Shown here: positions 16,241 to 26,349 of the stretch, piece by piece
Layout: each line of letters begins with the position of its first letter
How positions within the stretch are numbered: position 1 is the first letter of the stretch
Source of the DNA: Streptomyces violaceusniger
Lineage (GTDB): Bacteria; Actinomycetota; Actinomycetes; Streptomycetales; Streptomycetaceae
DNA length: 64,000 nt
Assembly: GCA_005405945.1 (NCBI GenBank)
Contig: BJHW01000001.1
Span: 7,750,001 to 7,814,000 of the forward strand
Reading direction: 5' to 3'
The notes under the pieces: generated by a model
Told to the model about the DNA's origin: nothing
The model's input: only the letters and a program-made list of their open reading frames with translations
The model's database searches: none
Program-made: the position numbers and the translations under genes

Positions 16241-18001
16241 ATGAAACGGCTCTCGAGAAGCAGGCGGATCGCCGGAGCGGCGGCTGTCGTCGGCGCTCTC
16301 CTGGCCACCGCCGCCTGTGGTGGTGGCGGTTCCGACGACGAGGGCTCGGGTGCCGGGTTCAACGCCGCGGTCAAGGGTGTCGCCAGCAAGTCCGCCAAGA
16401 AGGGCGGCACCCTCAAGTTCATCAACAAGCAGGAGTTCGACTCCCTCGACCCGCAGCGTCAGTACTACGGGTTCGCCTGGGACTTCTCCCGCTTCTACGC
16501 GCGCCAACTGATCTCCTACGCGCCGAAGCCGGGCAACGCCGCGAACGAGCTGGTCCCGGACCTCGCCACCTCCACCGCCAAGATCACGAACGGCGGCAAG
16601 ACCTACACCTACACCCTGCGCGACGGGATCACCTGGGAGGACGGCTCCCCGATCACGTCCAAGGACGTCAAGTACGGCATCGAGCGCATCTGGGCCAAGG
16701 ACGTCGTCTCCGGCGGCCCCGGCTATCTGCGCCAGGTCCTGGACCCCAAGGGCGAGTACAAGGGCCCGTACAAGGACAAGTCCAAGGACAAGCTGGGCCT
16801 GAAGGCGATCCAGACGCCGGACGACAAGACGGTCGTCTTCAACCTCGCCAAGCCCAACGGTGACTTCGAGCAGATGCTCGCGATGCCGACCGGCTCCCCG
16901 GTGAAGGCGGACAAGGACACCGGCGCCAAGTACACCAACCGGCCGTTCTCCTCCGGTCCGTACAAGGTCCAGTCGTACACCCCGGGCAAGAGCCTGTCGC
17001 TGGTCCGCAACACCAACTGGAAGAAGGCGTCCGATCCGATCCGCCCGGCGCTGCCGGACAAGGTCACGGTCACCTTCAACTCCAACCTCGAGGCGATCGA
17101 CCGGCTGCTGATCAAGGGCGACTACGACGTCTTCCTCAGCGCCACCGGTATGACCCCCTCGGGCCGCAACGACGCCCTCAAGCACAACAAGGGCAACGTC
17201 GACAACATCACCACCAGCTTCGTCCGGTACGTCGACTTCGCGACCAAGGTCAAGCCGCTCGACAACGTCCACTGCCGCAAGGCGGTCATCTACGGCACCG
17301 ACTACAAGTCGCTCCAGACCACCCGCGGTGGCCCGCAGGCCGGTGGTGACATCGCCACCAACATGTTCCCCAAGAGCGTCAAGGGTTCGGACGACTACGA
17401 CCCGTACGGCATCCTCAAGCGCGGCGGCAAGCCGGACGCGGCCAAGGCCAAGGACGAGCTCAAGCAGTGCGGCAAGGCGGGCGGCTTCTCCACCACCATC
17501 GTGGCCCGCAACGACCAGCCCGCCGAGGTCGACGCGGCCGAGGCGCTCCAGGCGTCGCTGAAGAAGGTCGGCATCACCCTCAACGTGGAGCCGATCCAGG
17601 GTCAGTCCTCCGCCAGCATCACCGGTTCGCCGGCGGTGATGAAGAAGCGCGGCTACGGCATGTCCATGACCGGCTGGGGCCCTGACTTCCCCACCGGCCA
17701 GGGCTTCGCCCAGCCGCTGATCGACGGCCGCTTCATCGAGCAGACCGGTAACTACAACGTCTCCGAGACCAACGACCCGGAGATCAACAAGTACTTCGAC
17801 GACGCGCTCAAGGAGACCGACCCGGCCAAGGCCGGCGCGATCTACCAGAAGATGAACCACAAGGTCAGCGACCTGGCCGTGCAGATGCCGTTCATGTACG
17901 AGAAGAACATCACCTGGCGCAGCTCGCGGCTGACGAACGCCTTCTCGTCGGCGGCCTACAACGGCCGCTACGACTACTCCCAGCTGGGCGTCGTCAAGTG
18001 A
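16241..18001 (+). CDS. Peptide ABC transporter substrate-binding lipoprotein (family 5)
   Basis: The 586-residue precursor has a lipoprotein signal (RRIAGAAAVVGALLATAAC; lipid-anchored Cys near residue 25) followed by a Gly/Asp/Ser linker. The binding protein domain has the family 5 motif region (NELVPDLATSTAKITNGGKTYTYTLRDG, then WEDGSPITSKDVKYGIERIW). The residue range 30-586 fits DppA/OppA/BldKB. Start ATG at 16241 has GGAGGTTG nine bases upstream; an ATG at 16205 is less likely. A strong hairpin follows the stop codon before the next permease gene, typical where the binding protein is made in excess of the membrane parts. Confidence 0.94.
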   Translation: MKRLSRSRRIAGAAAVVGALLATAACGGGGSDDEGSGAGFNAAVKGVASKSAKKGGTLKFINKQEFDSLDPQRQYYGFAWDFSRFYARQLISYAPKPGNAANELVPDLATSTAKITNGGKTYTYTLRDGITWEDGSPITSKDVKYGIERIWAKDVVSGGPGYLRQVLDPKGEYKGPYKDKSKDKLGLKAIQTPDDKTVVFNLAKPNGDFEQMLAMPTGSPVKADKDTGAKYTNRPFSSGPYKVQSYTPGKSLSLVRNTNWKKASDPIRPALPDKVTVTFNSNLEAIDRLLIKGDYDVFLSATGMTPSGRNDALKHNKGNVDNITTSFVRYVDFATKVKPLDNVHCRKAVIYGTDYKSLQTTRGGPQAGGDIATNMFPKSVKGSDDYDPYGILKRGGKPDAAKAKDELKQCGKAGGFSTTIVARNDQPAEVDAAEALQASLKKVGITLNVEPIQGQSSASITGSPAVMKKRGYGMSMTGWGPDFPTGQGFAQPLIDGRFIEQTGNYNVSETNDPEINKYFDDALKETDPAKAGAIYQKMNHKVSDLAVQMPFMYEKNITWRSSRLTNAFSSAAYNGRYDYSQLGVVK

Positions 18002-18081
18002 CGGCAGGTCACCAGACCCGTCGTACACGTTAACCATCGCCGCACCCGATAGGCCCGAAGGGCAGGTGATGGCCGCGGGCG

Positions 18082-18120
18082 GTGGCCCGTGATCCCCCTC
18101 GACCGGGGGTCACGGGCCAC
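18082..18120. terminator. Strong hairpin between binding-protein and permease genes
   Basis: GTGGCCCGTGA pairs perfectly with TCACGGGCCAC; inside, CCCCC pairs with GGGGG after a one-base bulge, leaving a 6-base loop. It lies 81 bases past the binding-protein stop and 17 bases before the permease start at 18137. It is probably a partial terminator or mRNA 3'-end protector giving more binding protein than permease. Confidence 0.75.
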
Positions 18121-18136
18121 CCCCGGGCCGCGCACA

Positions 18137-19131
<995 letters not shown>

Positions 19132-19135
<4 letters not shown>

Positions 19136-20273
19136 CCGATCTGACCAAGTCCTCCGGACAGCCCGGGAACGGCGATCTGCCGGCCACCGGGACCGCCGCC
19201 GTGGGCGAGGTGGCCGCGGCGGGCTCGCTCGCCCCCACCGCCTTCCTCGAGGTGCGCGATCTGCGCGTCCACTTCCCGACCGACGACGGCCTGGTGAAGT
19301 CCGTGGACGGGCTCAGCTTCCGGCTGGAGAAGGGCAAGACGCTCGGCATCGTCGGCGAGTCCGGCTCCGGCAAGTCCGTCACCTCGCTCGGCATCATGGG
19401 GCTGCACACCGCGGGCCAGTACGGCCGCCGCAAGGCGCGGATCTCCGGTGAGATCTGGCTCAACGGCCAGGAACTGCTGGGCGCCGACCCCGACGAGGTG
19501 CGCAAGCTGCGCGGCCGCGAGATGTCAATGATCTTCCAGGATCCGCTGTCCGCGCTGCACCCGTACTACACCATCGGCCGCCAGATCATCGAGGCGTACC
19601 GGGTGCACCACGAGGTCACCAAGGAGGTGGCCCGCAAGCGCGCGATCGAGCTGCTGGACCGCGTCGGCATCCCGCAGCCGGACAAGCGGGTGGACAGCTA
19701 TCCGCACGAGTTCTCGGGCGGGATGCGCCAGCGCGCCATGATCGCGATGGCGCTGGTCAACAACCCCGAGCTGCTGATCGCCGACGAGCCGACCACCGCC
19801 CTGGACGTCACCGTCCAGGCGCAGATCCTCGACCTCATCCGGGACCTGCAGAAGGAGTTCGGCTCCGCGGTCATCATCATCACCCATGACCTGGGCGTGG
19901 TCGCCGAGCTCGCCGACGATCTGCTGGTGATGTACGGCGGCCGCTGTGTCGAGCGCGGCCCGGCCGACAAGGTCTTCTACGAGCCCCAGCACCCGTACAC
20001 CTGGGGGCTGCTCGGCTCGATGCCCCGTATCGACCGCGACCAGGCCGAGCGGCTCATCCCGGTCAAGGGTTCCCCGCCCAGCCTCATCAACGTGCCGTCC
20101 GGCTGTGCCTTCCACCCGCGCTGCCCGTACGCCGATGTGCCGAAGGACAACATCACCCGCACCGAGCGGCCGGAGCTCACCGAGGCCGGGGCGGCGGGCA
20201 CTTCTCCGCGTGCCATATGACGCAGGAGGAGCGCACCCGGATCTGGACCGAAGAGATTGCGCCGAAGCTGTGA
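19132..20273 (+). CDS. Peptide ABC transporter ATP-binding protein (DppD type; frameshift near the C-terminus)
   Basis: ATPase that powers the peptide importer. Walker A is GIVGESGSGKSV (near residue 75), the signature is FSGGMRQRAMIAMAL, Walker B is LLIADEPTTALD, and the switch His is in ITHDLGVV. The C-terminal oligopeptide-type extension CAFHPRCPYAD is present. As written the frame stops at 20220 with SPRAI, but restoring one G in the GGGG run at 20187-20190 gives the normal tail (GGHFSACHMTQEERTRIW and on) ending at 20273, where the stop overlaps the GTG of the next gene. I annotate the restored extent. The loss affects only the last 25 or so residues. Confidence 0.9.
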
Positions 20274-21396
20274 CCGACACGAAGGATCCGAAGATGACGG
20301 TCCCGGAGAAGGCGACGACGTCGCCCGAGCCCCTGCTCAAGGTGTCGGGTCTGGTCAAGCACTTCCCGATCAAGAAGGGGCTGCTCCAGCGGCAGTCCGG
20401 TGCGGTCCAGGCGGTCGACGGGCTCGACTTCGACGTCCGGCCGGGGGAGACCCTGGGCGTGGTGGGCGAGTCGGGCTGTGGCAAGTCCACCATGGGGCGG
20501 CTGATCACCCGGCTGCTCGAACCCACCTCGGGCACGATCGAGTTCGAGGGCAAGGACATCACGCATCTCAACACCGCCCAGATGCGGCCGATGCGGCGTG
20601 ACGTCCAGATGATCTTCCAGGACCCGTACTCCTCGCTCAACCCCCGGCACACCGTCGGCGCGATCGTCAGCGCGCCCTTCCGGCTCCAGGGCGTCACCCC
20701 GAGGGCGGGGTCAAGGCGGAGGTCCAGCGGCTGCTGGCGCTGGTCGGGCTCAATCCCGAGCACTACAACCGCTATCCGCACGAGTTCTCCGGCGGTCAGC
20801 GGCAGCGCATCGGCATCGCCCGGGCGCTGGCCCTCAAGCCCAAGCTGGTCGTGGCCGACGAGCCGGTCTCGGCGCTGGACGTGTCGATCCAGGCGCAGGT
20901 GGTCAACCTGCTGGACGACCTCCAGGACGAGCTGGGCCTGACGTACGTGATCATCGCGCACGACCTGTCGGTCATCCGCCATGTCTCGGACCGGATCGCG
21001 GTGATGTACCTGGGGAAGATCGTCGAGCTGGCGGACCGCAGGGACCTCTACGAGCGCCCCATGCACCCGTACACCAAGGCGCTGCTGTCCGCGGTGCCGG
21101 TGCCGGACCCCAAGCGGCGCGCCAAGCGGGAGCGGATCCTGCTCAAGGGCGATGTGCCCTCGCCGATCGCCCCGCCGTCCGGCTGCCGCTTCCACACCCG
21201 GTGCTGGAAGGCGACCGAGGTGTGCAAGAGCCAAGAGCCGCCGCTGGTGTCGCTGGCCACCGGCCACCAGGTGGCCTGCCACCACCCGGAGTCCGTGTCT
21301 GATATGCGGCTACCGCCGCGTGGGCCTGACCAGGCGCCTGACCAGAAGCCCGGTGCCGCGTCGGCACAGAAGGTGACGAAGAAGACCGACAGCTGA
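20270..21396 (+). CDS. Peptide ABC transporter ATP-binding protein (DppF type; internal frameshift)
   Basis: Second ATPase of the importer. N-terminal half in one frame: LLKVSGLVKHFPI, Walker A GVVGESGCGKST, MIFQDPYSSLNPR. C-terminal half in another: PHEFSGGQRQRIGIARAL, Walker B LVVADEPVSALD, IAHDLSVIRHVSD and the CRFHTRCWKAT motif, ending in a Lys-rich tail. The halves join as LQGVTPEGGVKAEVQRLL if one C is added to the CCCC run at about 20697-20700. Start GTG at 20270 overlaps the stop of the partner ATPase gene; an ATG at 20294 is possible. Both halves are fully conserved, so a sequence error is more likely than a broken gene. Confidence 0.9.
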
Positions 21397-21448
21397 GACG
21401 GGACGGGGTCCGGACGGGACCGTGGGCATGCGCGGATAACAATGGCGG

Positions 21449-22108
21449 GTGCCCACCGAACTGTTCACCCCGTCCGTCCAGCACGCCCTGGAAGTCGCCG
21501 GGATCTTCGTCTTCGCGATATCCGGCGCGCTGCTCGCCGTGCGGAAGAACTTCGATGTCTTCGGCATGGCGGTGCTCGCCGAGGTCACCGCGCTGGGCGG
21601 CGGTGTCTTCCGCGATCTGGTGATCGGCGCGGTGCCGCCCATCGCCTTCACCGACCTCGGCTACTTCTTCACCCCGCTCGTCGCCACCGCCCTCGTCTTC
21701 TTCCTCCACCCCGAGGTCGAGCGGATCACGGCGGCGGTGGGGGTCTTCGACGCGGCCGGGCTGGGGCTGTTCTGCGTCGAGGGCACGATGAAGGCGCACG
21801 ACTTCGGGCTCGGGCTCACCTCGTCCGTCACCCTCGGCATGGCCACGGCGGTCGGCGGCGGTGTGCTGCGCGACCTGCTCGCCCATGAGGTGCCCTCGCT
21901 GTTGCGCTGGGACCGGGACCTGTACGCCGTCCCGGCCATCGTCGGCTCCTCGACAGCGGCGCTGCTGCTCCATTTCGACGCCCTTACGGCGGCCACGAGT
22001 GCGCTCGCGGCCGCCGTGGCGTTTGTGGTGCGGCTGGCGGCGATGCGGTGCGGCTGGCGGGCGCCGAGGGCGTGGAACCGGCGGAGTACGGCGACGGAGG
22101 AGCCCTGA
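21449..22108 (+). CDS. TRIC-type cation channel family protein (UPF0126)
   Basis: The 219-residue protein contains the two repeats of the TRIC/UPF0126 (YadS-like) family: ALEVAGIFVFAISGALLAVRKNFDVFGMAVLAEVTALGGGVFRDLVIG and FDAAGLGLFCVEGTMKAHDFGLG with GMATAVGGGVLRDLLAHEVP. The kinked GGGxxRDxxxG helices form the pore. Seven membrane segments are expected. Bacterial relatives conduct monovalent cations; some have been linked to amino-acid (glycine) fluxes, so the nearby glycine genes are of interest only as context. Start GTG at 21449; the ribosome site is weak. Confidence 0.88.
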   Translation: MPTELFTPSVQHALEVAGIFVFAISGALLAVRKNFDVFGMAVLAEVTALGGGVFRDLVIGAVPPIAFTDLGYFFTPLVATALVFFLHPEVERITAAVGVFDAAGLGLFCVEGTMKAHDFGLGLTSSVTLGMATAVGGGVLRDLLAHEVPSLLRWDRDLYAVPAIVGSSTAALLLHFDALTAATSALAAAVAFVVRLAAMRCGWRAPRAWNRRSTATEEP

Positions 22109-22137
22109 GGCGGCCGGGCGGGAGAGGCTTCATTCCC

Positions 22138-22166
22138 TTGCGGTTATATAGCCAGGGCGTTATGTT
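22138..22166 (+). promoter_or_regulatory. Promoter of the ArsR/SRPBCC pair, probably giving a leaderless mRNA
   Basis: TTGCGG (22138-22143), a 17-base spacer and TATGTT (22161-22166) form a good vegetative promoter. The ATG at 22173 begins six bases after the -10, so transcription probably starts at or next to the A of ATG. The AT-rich spacer is a plausible ArsR-type operator. Confidence 0.6.
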
Positions 22167-22172
22167 GAAGTC

Positions 22173-22598
22173 ATGGCCATACCGTTCGATGTGCTCGCGG
22201 AGCCGAGCCGACGGCAGATCCTGGACCTCCTGCTGGAGCGGCCCCGCCTGGTCGGTGAGCTGACCGAGCACCTGGGGCTCACCCAGCCGGGCACCTCCAA
22301 GCACCTGCGGGTGCTGCGCGAGGCCGGTCTGGTGCGGGTTCGCCGGGACGCCCAGCGCCGCTGGTACGAGCTCTGCCCGGAGCCGCTCGCCGAGGTGGAC
22401 GCCTGGCTGGCGCCGTACCGCCGGCTGTGGACCGACCGTCTCGACGCGCTCGAACGACACCTGGACACGATGCCGGAGCTACCCGACGAAACCGGCGAGA
22501 CCGGCGAACCCGAGGCACGCGACGCACGCGAGGCGCGCGACGCACCGCCCAACGCGCGCGACGCACCCCCTGACGCACCCGACGGAGAAGCACCATGA
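22173..22598 (+). CDS. ArsR-family winged-helix regulator
   Basis: The 141-residue protein has the ArsR fold: FDVLAEPSRRQILDLLLERPRLVGELTEHLGLTQPGTSKHLRVLREAGLVRVRRDAQRRWYEL, the recognition helix being QPGTSKHLRVL. No metal-binding cysteines are visible, and it belongs to the type that accompanies SRPBCC/AHSA1 proteins. After residue 105 comes an acidic, repetitive tail of ARDA/PPDA units (106-141) unlike the core, likely disordered. The stop overlaps the start of the SRPBCC gene (ATGA), so the pair is co-translated. Probably an autorepressor. Confidence 0.9.
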   Translation: MAIPFDVLAEPSRRQILDLLLERPRLVGELTEHLGLTQPGTSKHLRVLREAGLVRVRRDAQRRWYELCPEPLAEVDAWLAPYRRLWTDRLDALERHLDTMPELPDETGETGEPEARDAREARDAPPNARDAPPDAPDGEAP

Positions 22599-23476
22599 AA
22601 GACACCCTCGCCCAGTCCGACGGCGGCCGCTCGGCCCTGCGCCTCGAGCGCCGGCTCGCCCATCCGCCGGAGAAGGTCTGGCGGGCGCTCACCGAGCCCG
22701 CCCAGCTCGTCCACTGGTTCCCCTCCGAGGTCCAGGTCGAGCTCGCGGTGGGCGGCCGGATGGGCTTCGTCTTCCCCGGGCGCGAGGCCCCGGACATGGA
22801 CGGCGTCGTCACCGAGCTCGACCCGCCCCATGTCTTCGCCTTCACCTGGGGCGAGGACGAGCTCCGCTGGGAGCTGCGCCCCGAGGGCGAGGGCTGTGTG
22901 CTGACCCTCACCCACACCTTCGGCGACCGCTTCGGCGCGGCCAGCTTCGCCTCCGGCTGGCACGCCTGCATCACCGGGCTCGCCGCCCTGCTCGGCGACG
23001 AGGAGGTCGTCCACGACGACATCGCCGAGCTGCACGAGAGGTACGTCGAGGCGTTCGGGCTCGCCGAGGGCACGGTGGAGACCACCGAGGACGGCGGCTG
23101 GCGGCTGCGCTTCGAGCGGCAGCTGGTCCGCCCCGCCGAGACGGCGTGGCGGGCGCTGACCGGCCCGGCCGCCGACACCGCCGCCGAGCCGACGGCGGGG
23201 GCGCCGGTCCCCTCGGGCTTCCGTACGGACGCGGTCCCGGCGGGCCCGATCACCGAGGCGCGGCCGCCCCGGGTGCTCACCTACGACTGGGAGCGTGGCG
23301 GCCACCCCGCCGGAACGGTCCGCTGGGAACTCACCAAAGGCACCGGCCACGGCGCCCGCCTCATCCTCACCCAAACGGGCCCGGCAGCCGCCCAAGCGGA
23401 ACGTACCGAAGCCCAAAAGGCCTGGCGCCACCACATCGGCCGACTGGCCGCCGAACTTCTCCGAATGAGCACCTGA
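22595..23476 (+). CDS. Tandem SRPBCC (AHSA1-like) domain protein
   Basis: The 293-residue protein holds two SRPBCC/START-like domains. The first (residues about 10-150) has LERRLAHPPEKVWRALTEPAQLVHWFPSE and FTWGEDELRWELRPEGEGCVLTLTHTF; the second (about 168-293) begins LRFERQLVRPAETAWRALTGP and ends with VRWELTKGTGHGARLILTQTG. The second domain is shorter and carries a Pro/Ala-rich insert. These folds bind hydrophobic ligands; with the ArsR partner it is probably a small-molecule responsive pair. Function unknown. Confidence 0.85.
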   Translation: MKDTLAQSDGGRSALRLERRLAHPPEKVWRALTEPAQLVHWFPSEVQVELAVGGRMGFVFPGREAPDMDGVVTELDPPHVFAFTWGEDELRWELRPEGEGCVLTLTHTFGDRFGAASFASGWHACITGLAALLGDEEVVHDDIAELHERYVEAFGLAEGTVETTEDGGWRLRFERQLVRPAETAWRALTGPAADTAAEPTAGAPVPSGFRTDAVPAGPITEARPPRVLTYDWERGGHPAGTVRWELTKGTGHGARLILTQTGPAAAQAERTEAQKAWRHHIGRLAAELLRMST

Positions 23477-23962
23477 ACCACCAGGCCGTCCGGGGCTGAC
23501 ACCCGGCCCGTCCAGGGCCGACTTCCAGCCCGTCCGGCCGGGGACCGGGCCCGTGCGCGGCTGTGCCCCTGACCGCGACCTGTCCGGGGCTGACTTCCGG
23601 CCCGTCTGGCCGAGGACTGGTGCTTGTGGGCGGCTGTGCCCTTGGACTGCGAGCCTGTCCGGGGCTGACTTCCACGCGTCCGGCCTTGGCGGCCCCGCGA
23701 TGCGGTTCGTCCGGTGTTCGCGGACCCGCGGTCCGGCCCGTCCGGTGTTCGCGGCCCCGCGATGCGGTTCGTCCGGCGTTCGCGGACCGACAATCCGGCC
23801 CATCCGGCGTTTCGCCGCCCCGCAAGCCGGCCCCTCTGGCGCTTGAGGGCCCCGAGCCAGCCCGTCCGGCGTTGAGGACCGGGGTCTGGGGCGGAGCCTC
23901 AGTTTCGGGAAGGGGCGGGGTGGGGAACAACCGGCCACCGGCCCGCACCCGCCTACGAAACC
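23477..23962. other. Intergenic block of degenerate repeats
   Basis: No gene is seen in 486 bases. The region is filled with imperfect copies of a CCCGTCCGG(C/G)GTT-GAGG-like unit and of GACTTCC(A/G)GCCCGTC, then, near 23881-23935, a GC-skewed unit (GGGGCGGAGCCTCAGTTTCG followed by GGAAGGGGCGGGG). The same unit occurs, in either orientation, near 35262, 49785, 50000, 50080 and 50225. This is a dispersed intergenic repeat. Confidence 0.7.
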
Positions 23963-24817
23963 TCAGCCGAGGAACCCACTGAGCGCAACGCTCAGCTCCG
24001 CAGGCGCGTCCTCCTGCACCAGATGCGCGGCACCCTCGATCAACCGCAGCCGCGCCCCCGGAATGCGGTCGGCCAGGGCATGTCCCCGCTCGACAGGAAT
24101 CCAAGAGTCCGCCGTACCCCAGCACACCAGCACCGGCAGTGAGATCTCCCCGTACCGCCCCTCGATCTCATCCGTGAACCGCTGATCGTTCTGTGCGATC
24201 TGCCGATAGAACGCGGGCTGCCCCTCCTCCCCGCACCACGGCTCCACCAACCGCTCCAGCACCGCGGGGTGCAGTCCCGTCGCGCTGCAGGAGGCGATGT
24301 ACTCCCGCACCAGCCCCCGGTGCAAAGCCCCCGGCAGCTGACCGAAAACCTCCGCTTGCGCCCCGAGCAACCGGTACGAGGGGGAGCCCCAGGGCGCGAG
24401 GGCGACCACGTTCGCCAGCGCCAGCCGGCGGTACCTCGCACCGTGCAGCAGATGCGCACGCAGCGCGACGCAGCCGCCGAAGTCATGGGCGACGACGGCC
24501 GGTTCCGCCCCCTCCCTGGTCAGCCCCCACTCCGCCAGCAGCTCGCCGAAGACCCGGCCCTGGGCGGCCAGCGAGACGTCCTGGTCGGCCCGCTTCTCGG
24601 AGGCCCCATAGCCCGGCATGTCCCAGACGAACACCCGGTACCGGTCGGCCAGCGCACGGGCGACGCCCCGCCAGACGTACGACGAGAACGGCGTGCCGTG
24701 CAGCAGCACGACCGGCGGCGCGTCCGGCGCGCCGAGCGCGGCCCAGCGGACCTCGCCGGAGGAGCTGAGGTAGGTGCGGTCCAGGTTCCACTCGGTTTTC
24801 CACCCCGTGCCTGTCAT
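23963..24817 (-). CDS. Alpha/beta hydrolase, haloalkane dehalogenase/epoxide hydrolase-like
   Basis: The 284-residue protein has the alpha/beta-hydrolase fold: oxyanion HGTP (LLHGTPFSSYVW), the nucleophile elbow VVAHDFGGCVAL, the acid in VLVCWGTADSWIP, and the catalytic His in EGAAHLVQEDAP. The nucleophile is Asp in HDFGG, as in haloalkane dehalogenases, fluoroacetate dehalogenases and epoxide hydrolases, not Ser. ATG at 24817 is chosen: TACGGT lies seven bases before it with TCGACA 18 bases further up, suggesting a leaderless transcript; a GTG at 24835 would add six residues. Substrate unknown. Confidence 0.85.
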   Translation of the reverse strand: MTGTGWKTEWNLDRTYLSSSGEVRWAALGAPDAPPVVLLHGTPFSSYVWRGVARALADRYRVFVWDMPGYGASEKRADQDVSLAAQGRVFGELLAEWGLTREGAEPAVVAHDFGGCVALRAHLLHGARYRRLALANVVALAPWGSPSYRLLGAQAEVFGQLPGALHRGLVREYIASCSATGLHPAVLERLVEPWCGEEGQPAFYRQIAQNDQRFTDEIEGRYGEISLPVLVCWGTADSWIPVERGHALADRIPGARLRLIEGAAHLVQEDAPAELSVALSGFLG

Positions 24818-24973
24818 GAGTAAAACCGTAGACACTCCTTACCGTCCCTGTCGAGGGGGTACCGCAAGACGATCCGGAGGGCCCGCGCGAACCCCCGCGC
24901 GACCTCCTGCGCACACCATGCCCCCGCGCACCCGGTACGCACCCCCGCAACGCCTCGTAGAATCGAGGCCACC

Positions 24974-26143
24974 ATGGTTTACCTCGACCACGCCGCCACC
25001 ACCCCGATGCTCCCGGAGGCGGTGCAGGCGATGACCGCCCAGCTCGCCGTCACGGGCAACGCCTCCTCGCTGCACGCCGCCGGCCGGCGTGCCCGCCGTA
25101 CCGTCGAGGAGTCGCGCGAATCCCTGGCCGCCTCGCTGGGCGCCCGCCCGAGCGAGGTCGTCTTCACCGCCGGGGGGACCGAGGCCGACAACCTCGCGGT
25201 CAAGGGGCTCTACTGGTCCCGCAGGGACGCCGACCCGGCCCGCGTCCGGGTGCTCGCCAGCCCCGTGGAGCACCATGCCGTGCTCGACGCGGTCGACTGG
25301 CTCGCCGAGCACGAGGGCGCGCGGGTCGAATGGCTGCCGGTCGACTCCCTCGGCCGGGTCCACCCCGAGGCGCTGCGCGAGGCGATCGCCCGCGACCCCT
25401 CGGACGTCGCCCTCGCCACCGTCATGTGGGCCAACAACGAGATCGGCACCGTCCAGCCGGTCCGCGAACTCGCCGCCACCGCCGCCGAATTCGGCGTTCC
25501 GCTGCATGCCGACGCGGTCCAGGCGTTCGGCCAGATCGAGGTCGACTTCGCGGCCTCGGGGCTGGCCGCGATGACCGTCAGCGGCCACAAGATAGGCGGT
25601 CCCTACGGCATCGGCGCGCTGCTGCTCGGCCGTGAGCACACCCCCGTGCCCGTGCTGCACGGCGGCGGCCAGGAGCGCCAGGTGCGCTCGGGGACGCTCG
25701 ACACCCCGGCCATCGCCGCCTTCGCCGTGGCCGGTGCGCACGCCACCGAGCACCGCGAGGAGTTCGCCCGCGAGATCGGCGCCCTGCGCGACGCGCTGAT
25801 CACCGCCGTCCGTACCGCCGTGCCCGACGCGGTCCTCGGCGGCGACCCCGACCCGGCGGGCCGGCTCCCCGCCAACGCCCACTTCTCCTTCCCCGGCTGT
25901 GAGGGCGATTCGCTGCTCCTGCTGCTGGACGCGCAGGGCATCGAATGCTCGACGGGCTCGGCCTGCACGGCCGGTGTCGCCCAGCCCAGCCATGTGGTCC
26001 TGGCCACCGGCAGCGACCCCGACCTGGCCCGGGGCACCCTGCGCTTCTCGTTCGGCCACACCTCGACCAAGGCCGATGTGGAGGCCGTCGCGGAGGCGAT
26101 CGGCCCGGCGGTGGAACGGGCGCGCGGGGCGGGGCTCAGCTGA
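24974..26143 (+). CDS. Cysteine desulfurase (NifS/IscS-like)
   Basis: PLP enzyme that takes sulfur from cysteine as a protein persulfide. The 389-residue protein shows VYLDHAATTPMLPEAV at the N-terminus, EHHAVLD, the PLP-lysine in VSGHKIGGPYGIGAL and the catalytic Cys loop IECSTGSACTAG. With mnmA 3.5 kb downstream on the same strand it likely feeds tRNA 2-thiolation, and possibly Fe-S assembly. Start ATG at 24974; GAATCGAGG upstream is a modest ribosome site. Confidence 0.95.
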   Translation: MVYLDHAATTPMLPEAVQAMTAQLAVTGNASSLHAAGRRARRTVEESRESLAASLGARPSEVVFTAGGTEADNLAVKGLYWSRRDADPARVRVLASPVEHHAVLDAVDWLAEHEGARVEWLPVDSLGRVHPEALREAIARDPSDVALATVMWANNEIGTVQPVRELAATAAEFGVPLHADAVQAFGQIEVDFAASGLAAMTVSGHKIGGPYGIGALLLGREHTPVPVLHGGGQERQVRSGTLDTPAIAAFAVAGAHATEHREEFAREIGALRDALITAVRTAVPDAVLGGDPDPAGRLPANAHFSFPGCEGDSLLLLLDAQGIECSTGSACTAGVAQPSHVVLATGSDPDLARGTLRFSFGHTSTKADVEAVAEAIGPAVERARGAGLS

Positions 26144-26349
26144 CGGCCCCGCCGACGGCCCCCGCCCGGACCGCCTCATCATAACCACGGAATTCGAATT
26201 GTTCCGGCGGCCATTTCACATAACCTACGGAACACCAATCTCCGCTTGAAATGGCGGAGAGCCGTGGGAAAGGATTTCCCCGTCAACGGACCTGCCATGC
26301 GCGGATATGCGCACAGGTTTTCTTCACGGGGAAATCCAGGAGTTCATCG

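Noticed and set aside
16154..18037. Long minus-strand frame opposite the substrate-binding lipoprotein
   Set aside because: Val/Leu/Asp-rich shadow of a well conserved binding protein gene.
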